Source: Catalinimonas alkaloidigena
Lineage (GTDB): Bacteria > Bacteroidota > Bacteroidia > Cytophagales > Cyclobacteriaceae
Assembly: GCF_029504655.1 (NCBI RefSeq)
Contig: NZ_JAQFIL010000001.1
Location: forward strand, 5,337,001-5,401,000
DNA: 64,000 nucleotides
Direction of reading: 5' to 3'
Under the pieces are notes generated by a model. It saw only the letters and a list, made by a program, of their open reading frames with translations. It was not told the DNA's origin and searched no databases. This document shows, piece after piece, positions 10,417-18,675 of the stretch. A program made the translations under genes and the position numbers. Each line of letters starts with the position of its first letter. The first letter of the stretch is position 1.

Positions 10417-11601
10417 TTAGACAATTGAAGGAGAAAACAACATATCCTCGCAGCTGATCTTATCATTTTCACTGATCAGTGCTGTTCTTTCAACAAATGA
10501 TTTTAATTCCCTGATATTTCCCGGCCATGAATGTGAAATTATTGCTTCAATCGCTTCTTTACTGAAAGTTTTCGTTCCCAGTTTGTTCTGTATACAAAAA
10601 GCATTTAAAAAATGATTAGCAAGAAGGATAACATCATTCTCCCTTTCTCTGAGCGGTGGTAAATTGATGATAAATCCCTGCAATCGGTAATAAAGGTCTT
10701 CACGGAATTTTCCTTCTTTCACCCGTTGCGCAAGATTCTTATTGGTGGCTGCCAGTACTCTGGTATCAATTGGTATTTCCTTGTTACTCCCAATTCTGCA
10801 AACAGTATTTTCCTGCAAAACGCGCAAAAGCTTGGTTTGAAGATTGATATCCATTTCACCCACTTCATCCAAAAGAATAGTACCTCCATCTGCTTCTTCA
10901 AATTTGCCTATCCTTTTACTGTTAGCCCCTGTAAAAGCTCCTTTCTCATGGCCAAAAAGTTCACTTTCTATTAAATCTTCCGGAATAGCGGCTACATTAA
11001 ACGCTATAAATGGCTTTCTTTTACGTTTGGAATTATAATGAATGGAGTTGGCCACTACCTCTTTGCCAGTACCACTTTCTCCTGTTATGAGGACCTGAAT
11101 ATTATTATTTTCAACTTTTTGCAGCAATCCTATAACTTTTAGTATTGCCTGGCTTTCTCCAATGATAGATGAATATTTGTGCCGGTCAATTATCTTGTCT
11201 TTTAAATGGTTAAGTTCTGTTTTAATTCCAATTTGACGGATAATTTTACTGATACATTGCTCGAGCTCTGAAAATGTATCAGGGTTTTTTACTATATAGT
11301 AGTCAGCGCCATTTTTATAAGACTCCACTGCCACACTTACATTTTCTTGACCTGATATAATAATCTTCGCGATATCACAGTTGTGATCATTCACTTTCTT
11401 AAGAATCTCCAAACCACTTAAACCGGGGAGGTTAAAATCAATTGTGACTAAGTCTGGGTTTTGGTATAAATGACTGATAAGCTCCTCTCCACTAGTAAAA
11501 ACAGATACTTCTATGTTACTATTTTTTTCTAGTGTTAGCTTTATCATCTGACCATAAAATGGATCATCCTCAACACAAAAAGCTTTGATAATTTTTTTCA
11601 T
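10417..11601 (-). CDS. Sigma-54-dependent response regulator lacking the C-terminal DNA-binding domain
   Basis: A 394-residue NtrC-class protein. The receiver domain is residues 1-120 (acidic pocket E11-D12-D13, phospho-Asp55, Lys105). The AAA+ domain is about 145-385: Walker A GESGTGK 174-180, GAFTGA 221-226 (the loop that touches sigma-54), Walker B TILLDEVGE 241-249, and the SWPGNIREL sensor II region near 358-366. NtrC-family members normally end with a Fis-type helix-turn-helix of about 50 residues; here the protein stops at residue 394, just after the AAA+ domain, and no such helix is encoded in another frame nearby. It may activate sigma-54 RNA polymerase from solution, without an enhancer. 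First gene of the minus-strand operon with the hybrid kinase, its likely partner. Confidence 0.9.
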   Translation of the reverse strand: MKKIIKAFCVEDDPFYGQMIKLTLEKNSNIEVSVFTSGEELISHLYQNPDLVTIDFNLPGLSGLEILKKVNDHNCDIAKIIISGQENVSVAVESYKNGADYYIVKNPDTFSELEQCISKIIRQIGIKTELNHLKDKIIDRHKYSSIIGESQAILKVIGLLQKVENNNIQVLITGESGTGKEVVANSIHYNSKRKRKPFIAFNVAAIPEDLIESELFGHEKGAFTGANSKRIGKFEEADGGTILLDEVGEMDINLQTKLLRVLQENTVCRIGSNKEIPIDTRVLAATNKNLAQRVKEGKFREDLYYRLQGFIINLPPLRERENDVILLANHFLNAFCIQNKLGTKTFSKEAIEAIISHSWPGNIRELKSFVERTALISENDKISCEDMLFSPSIV

Positions 11602-11765
11602 GGTAAATACTATCTATTTCAAAGGCACAATATTAATATTTTAATCAATGGAGAATTTTTAATTCTCTAATGATAAGCTTGTATGTAAGAGATTTCTTAA
11701 AAAATATTATTCAGGCATAAGCTGCCCTAACCATCATTGCACATCAGAGCATAATCAAGGATTTA

Positions 11766-12310
11766 ATGGAACTATTTGCCTCAGCAAGTGAGCATAATTT
11801 GAGAGTAAGTTGGCCTTACTGCTTAGGTAAGAATGGAGTGAGATAAAGCATGACTGGCCCCCGGACCATAATCAGCAGACCAAAGGCCGGTATAAATGCA
11901 AATATAGCCTTAAACAATATGTAGAAAGCGGTAAAGTCGATATCAATTTGCTTAAGTCATAAAATCAGTCCTATTGAGTGTCTTTCTTTGCCGGGCATCT
12001 GTAGTGCGGCAATAGTTACCTTCTGTTGGTGGGAGCTATGTCAAAAGTTTATTCAGCCTGAAGACTTGCGTTTGTGTCCATCATAATAATTGAAGCAAAG
12101 CAGGTACTATATACCTCTGATGAAGGCCAAACTGGATAAAATATGGCTGCCGTGCGTGAGCTTTGTGAGAAAAAAACGAATAAGCAGTAGATAGGGGTTG
12201 CGCAGTGTCAGAATACATACCAAACTATTGCTGCCCCGGTAGTCTGATTTTCATATCGCTAGTAGAGGAAGAGAGGCAGCCCGCGCATTGTGGAAAAAGT
12301 GCCAAATCTG
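11766..12310 (+). pseudogene. Decayed IS1-family-type transposase
   Basis: Several conserved blocks of an IS1-type transposase can be read in order on the plus strand, but in different frames and with stops. From ATG 11766 the frame gives a zinc-ribbon start with WPYCLGKNG (about 11811-11840) and stops at 11846. In another frame 11876-11940 reads QTKGRYKCKYSLKQYVESG, the usual second half of that zinc ribbon. At 12158-12190 one frame reads ELCEKKTNKQ and the shifted frame SFVRKKR, like the DDE-domain block E-x-x-SFV-x-KK-x-NKQ. At 12243-12299 the frame reads FHIASRGREAARALWKK, matching the later block. At least two frameshifts and three stops break it. No intact terminal repeats were found. 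It marks old insertion activity next to the alginate locus. Confidence 0.6.
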
Positions 12311-12503
12311 TTAGATTACACCATTTGCCGCAATCGTGCCTCTGGCCCTGTTTATTACATGTAATTACCAATTCGCCATATAGTTAAATACTTCACTCAA
12401 CTTACTATCATTATTTATTGATAAGATTATATTTTTTAGTGTAAATATTTATTTTTATACAAAAATCATGATAAAGCTTGCTAATCAAGAACAAACAATG
12501 TAA

Positions 12504-12532
12504 ATTGGTTGACCAGTTGTTGGTATACTAGT
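12504..12532. promoter_or_regulatory. Tandem FadR-type operator upstream of the first GntR gene
   Basis: ATTGGTTGACCAGT at 12504-12517 has the TGGTNNACCA core expected of FadR-subfamily GntR regulators. A weaker copy, GTTGGTATACTAGT, is at 12519-12532, its centre 15 bases further on. Both lie just before the ATG at 12539, so binding would block expression of the regulator itself. The same motif occurs three times before the second GntR gene at 26435. A TTG at 12509 would place the operator inside the coding region and is therefore an unlikely start. Confidence 0.6.
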
Positions 12533-12538
12533 TACATT

Positions 12539-13282
12539 ATGAAAGAAAAATACTTAAATACTTTTAAAGAGATCATTCTGGAAAAGCCTGTTGATAAAAT
12601 TATTCAGCAGATCAAAGAATTGATCTCAAGTGGCCAGTTAAAGCCAGGTGACAAATTGCCATCTGAACGAGCGCTGAGCGAGCTCTTGGGGGTAGGGCGC
12701 TCTCATGTGCGGGATGCAATACGAAAACTTGAATTCTATGGTATACTCAAGACCTTACCCCAGAGCGGAACCGTAGTGGCGGGGCTTGGTATTACTGCCT
12801 TGGAGGGGTTAATTACCGATGTCCTACAGATGGAAGGCAGAGACTTTTATGCCTTGGTAGAAACCAGAGTATTGCTGGAAACAAATGCTGCAAGATTTGC
12901 TGCCCTTAGAAGATCAGATGATGACATTGTAGCAATATCTAATTCACTTTCTGACTACGAGAAGGCTGTATCATCAGGAGGGGATTCAGTAGAATATGAC
13001 TTATTATTTCACCTTAAAATAGCTGAAGCAAGTAAAAATCCGGTGTTAAAGTCTTTGATGCTTATCATTACCCCAGACATACTAACTCATTTTAAAAAGA
13101 ACAATGTTTGTGCCGGCAACAGGCCTGTTTCAGCATTAGAAGAACACTACAAAATTTTGGATCATATTAAAAAGAAAAATAGTGAAAAGGCTGCCGAATC
13201 AATGAGAAGCCATTTACAAGAGATACTAAACTTTTCTACTAACGAAAACCCATTGGAAAAAAACAATGGCAAACGGAAATAA
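12539..13282 (+). CDS. GntR-family transcriptional regulator, FadR subfamily (FCD domain)
   Basis: Read from ATG 12539 it is 247 residues. The N-terminal winged helix covers about 10-80, with the typical LKPGDKLPSERALSELLGV and the recognition helix SHVRDAIRKLE, followed by the wing LPQSGTVV. The FCD ligand domain covers about 95-235 and keeps the metal-site pattern (FHLKIAEASKNP; LEEHYKIL; MRSHL). FCD regulators of this type usually bind sugar acids such as KDG and release DNA. It opens the alginate locus and is about 50% identical by eye to the second regulator at 26435. Tandem TGGTNNACCA sites directly before the gene suggest autoregulation. Likely a repressor of the lyase and uronate genes; the effector is inferred. 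Confidence 0.9.
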   Translation: MKEKYLNTFKEIILEKPVDKIIQQIKELISSGQLKPGDKLPSERALSELLGVGRSHVRDAIRKLEFYGILKTLPQSGTVVAGLGITALEGLITDVLQMEGRDFYALVETRVLLETNAARFAALRRSDDDIVAISNSLSDYEKAVSSGGDSVEYDLLFHLKIAEASKNPVLKSLMLIITPDILTHFKKNNVCAGNRPVSALEEHYKILDHIKKKNSEKAAESMRSHLQEILNFSTNENPLEKNNGKRK

Positions 13283-13285
13283 AAA

Positions 13286-13316
13286 ATGGATTAGCTACTA
13301 AATTAGACTAATCCAT
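13286..13316 (+). terminator. Inverted repeat just behind the first GntR gene
   Basis: ATGGATTAG (13286-13294) and CTAATCCAT (13308-13316) form a perfect 9-base stem with a 13-base loop, starting 4 bases after the stop codon. There is no U-tract after it and the stem is AT-rich, so termination may be weak; it could also be an operator. Confidence 0.4.
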
Positions 13317-13788
13317 TCGGACAGAATCACAAGAAAGTACCTCACAATCGCCAAATTGAAACAGTATTTTCGAGTGAGAGTAATCTGCTCTTCAAATATA
13401 GCCAAATTCTTTTTGGCTTGTCAAGCAGTTTCATGTCCTTTCCCTGATCTATCAATACTGACACCTAATTGATTACTCATGAAACAAAATCTATCCCCCC
13501 CGAAGAACCGGACGTAAATATTGTATCCCGATTGCGCTAATCGAATAATTCAAATTACACCATTCGGTCAGGACAGGCAAGCTTGAGCTGCAGTTAACAC
13601 TGAATGCTAGAAGTATGCTTAATTGACAACGAAATACTGATACACTATTGCATACCCATAGAATAACAGGGTGTATTTGAAAATTACTTTAAAGCCGAAA
13701 AACACCTCGCTACCAAAGACGAATGTGCTTTGACATCGTGAAATGCTACGGACTTAATGTAAATCAAAATAAACTCTTTGAGAAAAGT
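13317..13788. other. Long leader region before the first PL6 gene
   Basis: About 470 bases without a gene. It probably holds the promoter and 5' untranslated region of the PL6-PL17-kdgF operon. I found no clear copy of the TGGTNNACCA operator and no clean TAnnTTTG -7 box, so the promoter cannot be placed. Confidence 0.35.
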
Positions 13789-13808
13789 AACTCCTGCATG
13801 CAGGAGTT
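13789..13808. promoter_or_regulatory. Perfect 20-base palindrome in the leader of the first PL6 gene
   Basis: AACTCCTGCA is followed directly by its reverse complement TGCAGGAGTT, ending 15 bases before the ATG at 13824. On RNA it would form a tight hairpin over the translation start region; on DNA it could be a dimeric repressor site. Either way it is placed to control the first gene of the lyase operon. It does not resemble the FadR-type sites near the GntR genes. Confidence 0.5.
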
Positions 13809-13823
13809 CTTGAACTAAAAGCT

Positions 13824-16070
13824 ATGATAAAACATCGCACAACCTATCTACTGATAATTATTCTGGTTTCCAGCCTTTTGAACTCTTGCAAAAGTACAGG
13901 TCCATCATTAGTGAAAGACGAAGAGGAGCTGGAAAAAGCCATTGCTGATGCCCGCCCGGGAAGCACAATAACGCTGGCCAATGGTATTTGGAAAGACACA
14001 GAAATTGAGTTTGTAGGAGAAGGAAAGAAAGACTCATTAATCACACTCAAAGCAGAAGAAGCGGGAAAAGTATTTATTGAAGGACAGTCCAATTTGAGTT
14101 TGTCTGGAAACTATCTGGAAGTGTCTGGCTTGGTGTTTAGAAATGGCTACTCACCCACCAATTCGGTAATTGCTTTTCGTACCAGTGAAGATAAGCTGGC
14201 CAATCACTCAAGAGTGACCAATTGCGTCATCGATAACTTTAGTAAACCCGAACGATTTGAGTCAGATATATGGGTGACCATGTATGGCAAAAACAATAGG
14301 TTTGACCATAATAGCCTGATCGGGAAGAGAAACCTGGGGGTAACGATGGCCGTCAGGCTCAATACTGAAGCGAGCAGAGAAAACAGTCATCTGATAGAGT
14401 ATAACTACTTTGGCCCGCGTCAAAACATGGCAGCGAATGGAGGAGAAACCCTACGCATCGGCACCAGCCATTATTCATTGACCGATAGTAAAACCACTGT
14501 CAGCAATAACTATTTTGACCGCTGCGACGGTGAGCATGAAATCATCTCCAATAAGTCAGGTAGAAATGTATTTAAGAACAATGTGTTTGACCAATGTCGG
14601 GGTACCCTAACCATGCGCCACGGTCAGCATACGCTGGTAGAGAACAACTATTTTCTTGGCAGAAGAAAGCCAAATACCGGTGGTATACGAGTGATCAACG
14701 AGTATCAAAAGGTGATCAATAATTATATGAGTGGACTTACCGGTTATCGCTTCAGAGGGGCCTTGGTGATCATGAATGGTGTACCCAACTCACCCATCAA
14801 TCGCTACAACCAGGTAGTAGATTCCAAAGTAGAAGGCAACATCATGATCGATTGTGACCATGTACAGCTATGTGCCGGAAGTGATGAAGAGCGCTCGGCA
14901 GTACCGGTAGGGACTACTTTTACTAACAATATAATTTTGAGTAAAACCAACACGGAGCCTTTTACGGTTTACGATGAAATTTCAGGCATTACATTTTCTC
15001 AAAACCTGATTAACCGGGAAGCTAAACCTCCCCTGCAGAACGGCTTCAAACCGGTAGATTATCAGGTAGAAGAAACAGCGCAGGGCCTTATTGTGCCATC
15101 AAAAAATTTGCTGGAACAGATTGGTTTTACCGAGCCTAAACTACCGGTGCAGAAAAGTGAAACGGGAGCTGATTATTACGCACAAGAGTTTAAGGAACCT
15201 GCATTTAGAACGGGTAAGCGCATCAAAGTGCCTTCCGGTACCAATACCCTGCTGGAAGCTTTAGAAAAAAGTGAATCAGGGGATGTGCTGGTCTTGGAAA
15301 GTGCAGGTGAATACCTGTTGACTAAAGATTTTCCCATCCATCACCTCATTACAATACAGGCAGATGCCTGCGATAAGCCAGTCATTCGTTCAGAAAAAAA
15401 CACCTTTTTTAGAATTGAAAATGAAGGTGGCCTGGAGCTGGTAAATTTAAAGCTGGACGGCTCAAAGTCTCCAGATATGGCAGGGAATAGTGTAGTCAGT
15501 ACCAGCAAGTATTCCATGAATAGAAACTATAAACTATTTGTCCGCAGCTGTGAGGTGAGCGACCTGGATGTCAATCACACTTTTGATTTTCTGAAAATCT
15601 ACCCCAGTACGATGGCTGACACAGTGCTGATAGAAAACTCCAGTTTCAGAAATGTCAGCGGCTCAATCGTTTCTATGGCTGAAGAAGTGGATGATCTGGG
15701 CATGTATAATGTGGAGCATGTAATCATTAAGGATAGCCATTTCAATCAGGTAGAAGGTTCGGTTGCAAATGTCTATCGTGGAGGAACAGATGAGAGTACC
15801 TTTGGTCCCATCGTAAGCATTACGAACTCAAAGTTTACTGAGGTAGGTAAAGGCCCGCGTAATAAAACAGAGGCCTCGCTTAAGTTTCATGGTGTACAAA
15901 ACCTGATGATCTCCGACTCTCAATGGCAATCAAGTGCCCCGCTGACGCTGTATCTGACAAACGGAGAACCCATTACTCAAATCGAGAATATTACACTTGC
16001 CAACTCTGGAAACATTGTAAGTAACAGCCCGGAGTACAGTAAAAGTGAAGTTAAAATTATAAGCCAATAA
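13824..16070 (+). CDS. PL6 family alginate lyase, two-domain lipoprotein
   Basis: A 748-residue lipoprotein (lipobox LLNSC, Cys22) with two right-handed beta-helix domains, about 30-390 and 465-745. The first matches the chondroitinase-B-like PL6 fold. Residues that align with the known catalytic set are Asn228/229 (SNNYF), Glu237 and Glu239 (DGEHEIIS) for calcium, and Lys244 and Arg265 (SNKSG; TMRHG) as base and acid. The second helix lacks this set and, as in two-domain PL6 enzymes such as AlyGC, probably has a structural role. It cuts alginate by beta-elimination; exact M/G preference cannot be read. It is the first gene of an operon with PL17 (3-base gap). The ATG gives a complete signal peptide. 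Confidence 0.9.
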   Translation: MIKHRTTYLLIIILVSSLLNSCKSTGPSLVKDEEELEKAIADARPGSTITLANGIWKDTEIEFVGEGKKDSLITLKAEEAGKVFIEGQSNLSLSGNYLEVSGLVFRNGYSPTNSVIAFRTSEDKLANHSRVTNCVIDNFSKPERFESDIWVTMYGKNNRFDHNSLIGKRNLGVTMAVRLNTEASRENSHLIEYNYFGPRQNMAANGGETLRIGTSHYSLTDSKTTVSNNYFDRCDGEHEIISNKSGRNVFKNNVFDQCRGTLTMRHGQHTLVENNYFLGRRKPNTGGIRVINEYQKVINNYMSGLTGYRFRGALVIMNGVPNSPINRYNQVVDSKVEGNIMIDCDHVQLCAGSDEERSAVPVGTTFTNNIILSKTNTEPFTVYDEISGITFSQNLINREAKPPLQNGFKPVDYQVEETAQGLIVPSKNLLEQIGFTEPKLPVQKSETGADYYAQEFKEPAFRTGKRIKVPSGTNTLLEALEKSESGDVLVLESAGEYLLTKDFPIHHLITIQADACDKPVIRSEKNTFFRIENEGGLELVNLKLDGSKSPDMAGNSVVSTSKYSMNRNYKLFVRSCEVSDLDVNHTFDFLKIYPSTMADTVLIENSSFRNVSGSIVSMAEEVDDLGMYNVEHVIIKDSHFNQVEGSVANVYRGGTDESTFGPIVSITNSKFTEVGKGPRNKTEASLKFHGVQNLMISDSQWQSSAPLTLYLTNGEPITQIENITLANSGNIVSNSPEYSKSEVKIISQ

Positions 16071-16073
16071 GCC

Positions 16074-18320
16074 TTGAAAAGCAACCTATCTATACTAATC
16101 TACATTTTACTGCTCATTCTTCCTGATGTGTATGGACAGGAGCATCCAAACCTTATTCTAACAGAGGAAGGGGTTATCAACATGAGAGCAAATCTGGGAA
16201 AGATCCCCCTTTTTGATCAGTCATTTGAAACTGTTCGCCAGCAGGTAGACGCAGAAATTGAAGCAGGCATTGCTGTTCCCATTCCTAAGGATCTGGCCGG
16301 AGGATATACCCATGAGAAACATAAGGCCAACTTCTTCACCATACAAAAAGCAGGAGTGATATTTCAAATTACCGGTGAGGAAAAATACGCCATTTATATA
16401 CGAGATATGCTTCTCGAGTACGCAGGAATGTTCCCAAAACTGGGTAAACATCCAGCCACACGATCTTATGCACGAGGAAAGCTTTTCTGGCAATGCCTCA
16501 ATGATGCGAACTGGCTGGTGTATACCAGTCAGGGCTATGACTGCATTTACGACTGGTTGGATGAGGAAACCAAAACAAGGCTGAATACTGAGCTTTTCAG
16601 GCCATATGCTGATTACATCTCACTTGAAAACCCTCGGTTCTTCAACCGTTTACATAACCATAGCACCTGGGGAAATGCGGCGGTAGGGATGATTGGTTTG
16701 GTGATGGACGATGAAGAACTCATTGACCGGGCGCTTTATGCATTTGACATCGAGGATTCTGTTAAGCTGAAATCTGATAACGATGGGGGCACAATAGATT
16801 TGCAAGGGTATAAAGCAGGCGGGTTTCTGGCACAAATTGATCACTCCTTTTCCCCAGATGGTTATTACACGGAAGGGCCTTATTACCAACGCTACGCCAT
16901 ATATCCGTTCCTGGTTTTTGCACAGGCTTTAGCGAACAAAAAACCTGAACTAGAAATTCTGAACTATCGGGATCGTTTGTTACTTAAAGCAATTTATGCC
17001 CTGATTAATCAAACGAATGCCCAGGGGGAGTTCTTTCCAATCAATGATGCACAGAAAGGAATGTCCCTGGCCTCCCGCGAGCTTGCCTTTGCAGTGACTA
17101 TGGCCTATCATTATGGTGGAAACGACCCACAATTGCTTTCCATTATCAAGGATCAGGCTAGGGTTCCGTTAAATGATTCCGGCCTGGCTGCTGCAAAAGC
17201 AATCGCTGAAGGTAAAACGAAACCATATCAATACAAAAGCCTGGAACTTACCGATGGTGCGAGGGGTGATGAAGGCGCTATAGGAATTATCCGCGCTGAT
17301 GGTCTGACCCTGGTTATGAAATATGCTAAACACGGTATGGGGCACGGCCATTTCGACCGATTGGGATTCTTGCTGTACGATGAACTTGGTGAAGTAATCC
17401 AGGATTATGGTTCGGCACGTTGGGTCAACATAGAGCATAAAGATGGTGGAGGATACCTGAAAGAGAATCATAGCTGGGCGAAGGAGACAGTTGCGCACAA
17501 TACGCTTGTAATCAATAAAGATTCGCACTTTGATCATAATGTTAAAGCGGCTGACAAATCCGCGGGTACACCCTATTGCTTTTTGCCGGGTGATACGGTC
17601 CAGATCATGAGCGCTAAAGAATTGAATGCTTATGAGGACATTGAGATGCAGCGGACTATGGCGGTCCTGAACATTGAGGAATTAGAAAACCCCATCATCA
17701 TTGATCTTTTCTCAGTACAGGCTCCTGAAGGAACGAGATACGATTTGCCGCTTTACTATTTAGGTGGGCTCATGTCAACGAATCAGGAAATTGAAACGAA
17801 CAACAACCTGATGCCCATGGGTACCAATGATGGCTACCAGCATTTATGGCAGGAAGGTCAAGCTGCGCTTGAAGGGAATGTATTAAGGTTTACCTGGTTC
17901 AATCATGGAAAATTTTTCACCATGAACGCTGACATTCGTGAAGGAGATGAGTTGCTGTTGACCAGGATAGGGGCCAATGATCCCAATTTCAACCTGCGAA
18001 GAGATCCCGGCTTAATTCGTAGGAGAACAGAAGGTAATACCACTTTTGCCAGCCTCTATGAGATGCATGGTTCTTATGATTACGCCAGTGAGATTCCCAT
18101 TAACGCATTTACTTCTGTCACTGATCTGGAAGTACTTCATGAATCAGCGGATTATGTCGCTATTCAATTTCAACTCAAGAGCGGTGAGCATTATCAGTTT
18201 GCATTCTCGCTCAATGATAAGCAGGAGAACAGTGAACATTCAATAGAAACCACAACTGGTCAATTAAAATGGAAAGGAATTTATAATCTAAAAAAACACA
18301 AAAACTATGGAGAGAAATAG
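16074..18320 (+). CDS. PL17 oligoalginate lyase (exo-type), secreted or periplasmic
   Basis: A 748-residue enzyme with a Sec signal peptide (1-20, ending VYG) and no lipobox. The alpha/alpha-barrel alginate_lyase domain covers about 25-380, and a heparinase II/III-type beta-sandwich about 385-560 and beyond. Candidate catalytic residues, by comparison with Alg17c-type enzymes, are Asn195/His196 in LHNHSTWGN and Tyr264/Tyr265 in PDGYYTEGPYY; the sandwich keeps the histidine motif HGMGHGHFDR near 420-430. It releases unsaturated monouronate from alginate oligomers. The start is TTG, since no in-frame ATG precedes the signal peptide and the PL6 stop is only 3 bases upstream. The 3' end overlaps kdgF by 14 bases, so translation is probably coupled. 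Confidence 0.92.
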   Translation: MKSNLSILIYILLLILPDVYGQEHPNLILTEEGVINMRANLGKIPLFDQSFETVRQQVDAEIEAGIAVPIPKDLAGGYTHEKHKANFFTIQKAGVIFQITGEEKYAIYIRDMLLEYAGMFPKLGKHPATRSYARGKLFWQCLNDANWLVYTSQGYDCIYDWLDEETKTRLNTELFRPYADYISLENPRFFNRLHNHSTWGNAAVGMIGLVMDDEELIDRALYAFDIEDSVKLKSDNDGGTIDLQGYKAGGFLAQIDHSFSPDGYYTEGPYYQRYAIYPFLVFAQALANKKPELEILNYRDRLLLKAIYALINQTNAQGEFFPINDAQKGMSLASRELAFAVTMAYHYGGNDPQLLSIIKDQARVPLNDSGLAAAKAIAEGKTKPYQYKSLELTDGARGDEGAIGIIRADGLTLVMKYAKHGMGHGHFDRLGFLLYDELGEVIQDYGSARWVNIEHKDGGGYLKENHSWAKETVAHNTLVINKDSHFDHNVKAADKSAGTPYCFLPGDTVQIMSAKELNAYEDIEMQRTMAVLNIEELENPIIIDLFSVQAPEGTRYDLPLYYLGGLMSTNQEIETNNNLMPMGTNDGYQHLWQEGQAALEGNVLRFTWFNHGKFFTMNADIREGDELLLTRIGANDPNFNLRRDPGLIRRRTEGNTTFASLYEMHGSYDYASEIPINAFTSVTDLEVLHESADYVAIQFQLKSGEHYQFAFSLNDKQENSEHSIETTTGQLKWKGIYNLKKHKNYGEK

Positions 18321-18675
18321 TGAAAAGTACATTTTAACAGAAGGTATGAACTGGGAAGAACTTGGAGGGGGCGTTTCCAGGAAAATGCTCGGCTATGATA
18401 ACCAGATCATGATGGTACTGGTCAAGTTTGAGAAAGGTGCTTTGGGCACACCTCACAGTCATTTTCATACGCAGGCTACTTATTGTGTGTCAGGAAAATT
18501 TGAATTTGATATTGATGGGGTTAAGCAAATCGTAAGTGGAGGAGATGGTGTATATATCGAGCCAAACCTATTACACAGTGCCGTCTGCCTTGAGGCCGGA
18601 ATGTTAATTGATACTTTCAGCCCGGTGAGAGAAGATTTTCTAACAGGTAATAAACCATCATATTTTGGAGACTAA
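18307..18675 (+). CDS. kdgF: KdgF-like cupin (unsaturated uronate converting enzyme)
   Basis: A 122-residue single-domain cupin. The metal motif is PHSHFHTQATYCVSG (His50, His52, His54, Gln56), with His90 in PNLLHSA. Length and both motifs agree with KdgF, which speeds opening of 4,5-unsaturated monouronates to the linear keto acid DEH. That product feeds the reductases encoded just downstream. The gene overlaps the PL17 gene by 14 bases and the transporter gene by 11, which fits one tightly coupled operon. No signal peptide is present, so it acts in the cytoplasm. Function is inferred from family and context; both agree well. Confidence 0.88.
   Translation: MERNSEKYILTEGMNWEELGGGVSRKMLGYDNQIMMVLVKFEKGALGTPHSHFHTQATYCVSGKFEFDIDGVKQIVSGGDGVYIEPNLLHSAVCLEAGMLIDTFSPVREDFLTGNKPSYFGD

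Noticed and set aside
12509..12538. TTG start for the first GntR regulator
   Set aside because: It would put the operator-like palindrome inside the coding region; the ATG at 12539 matches the length of the paralogue.
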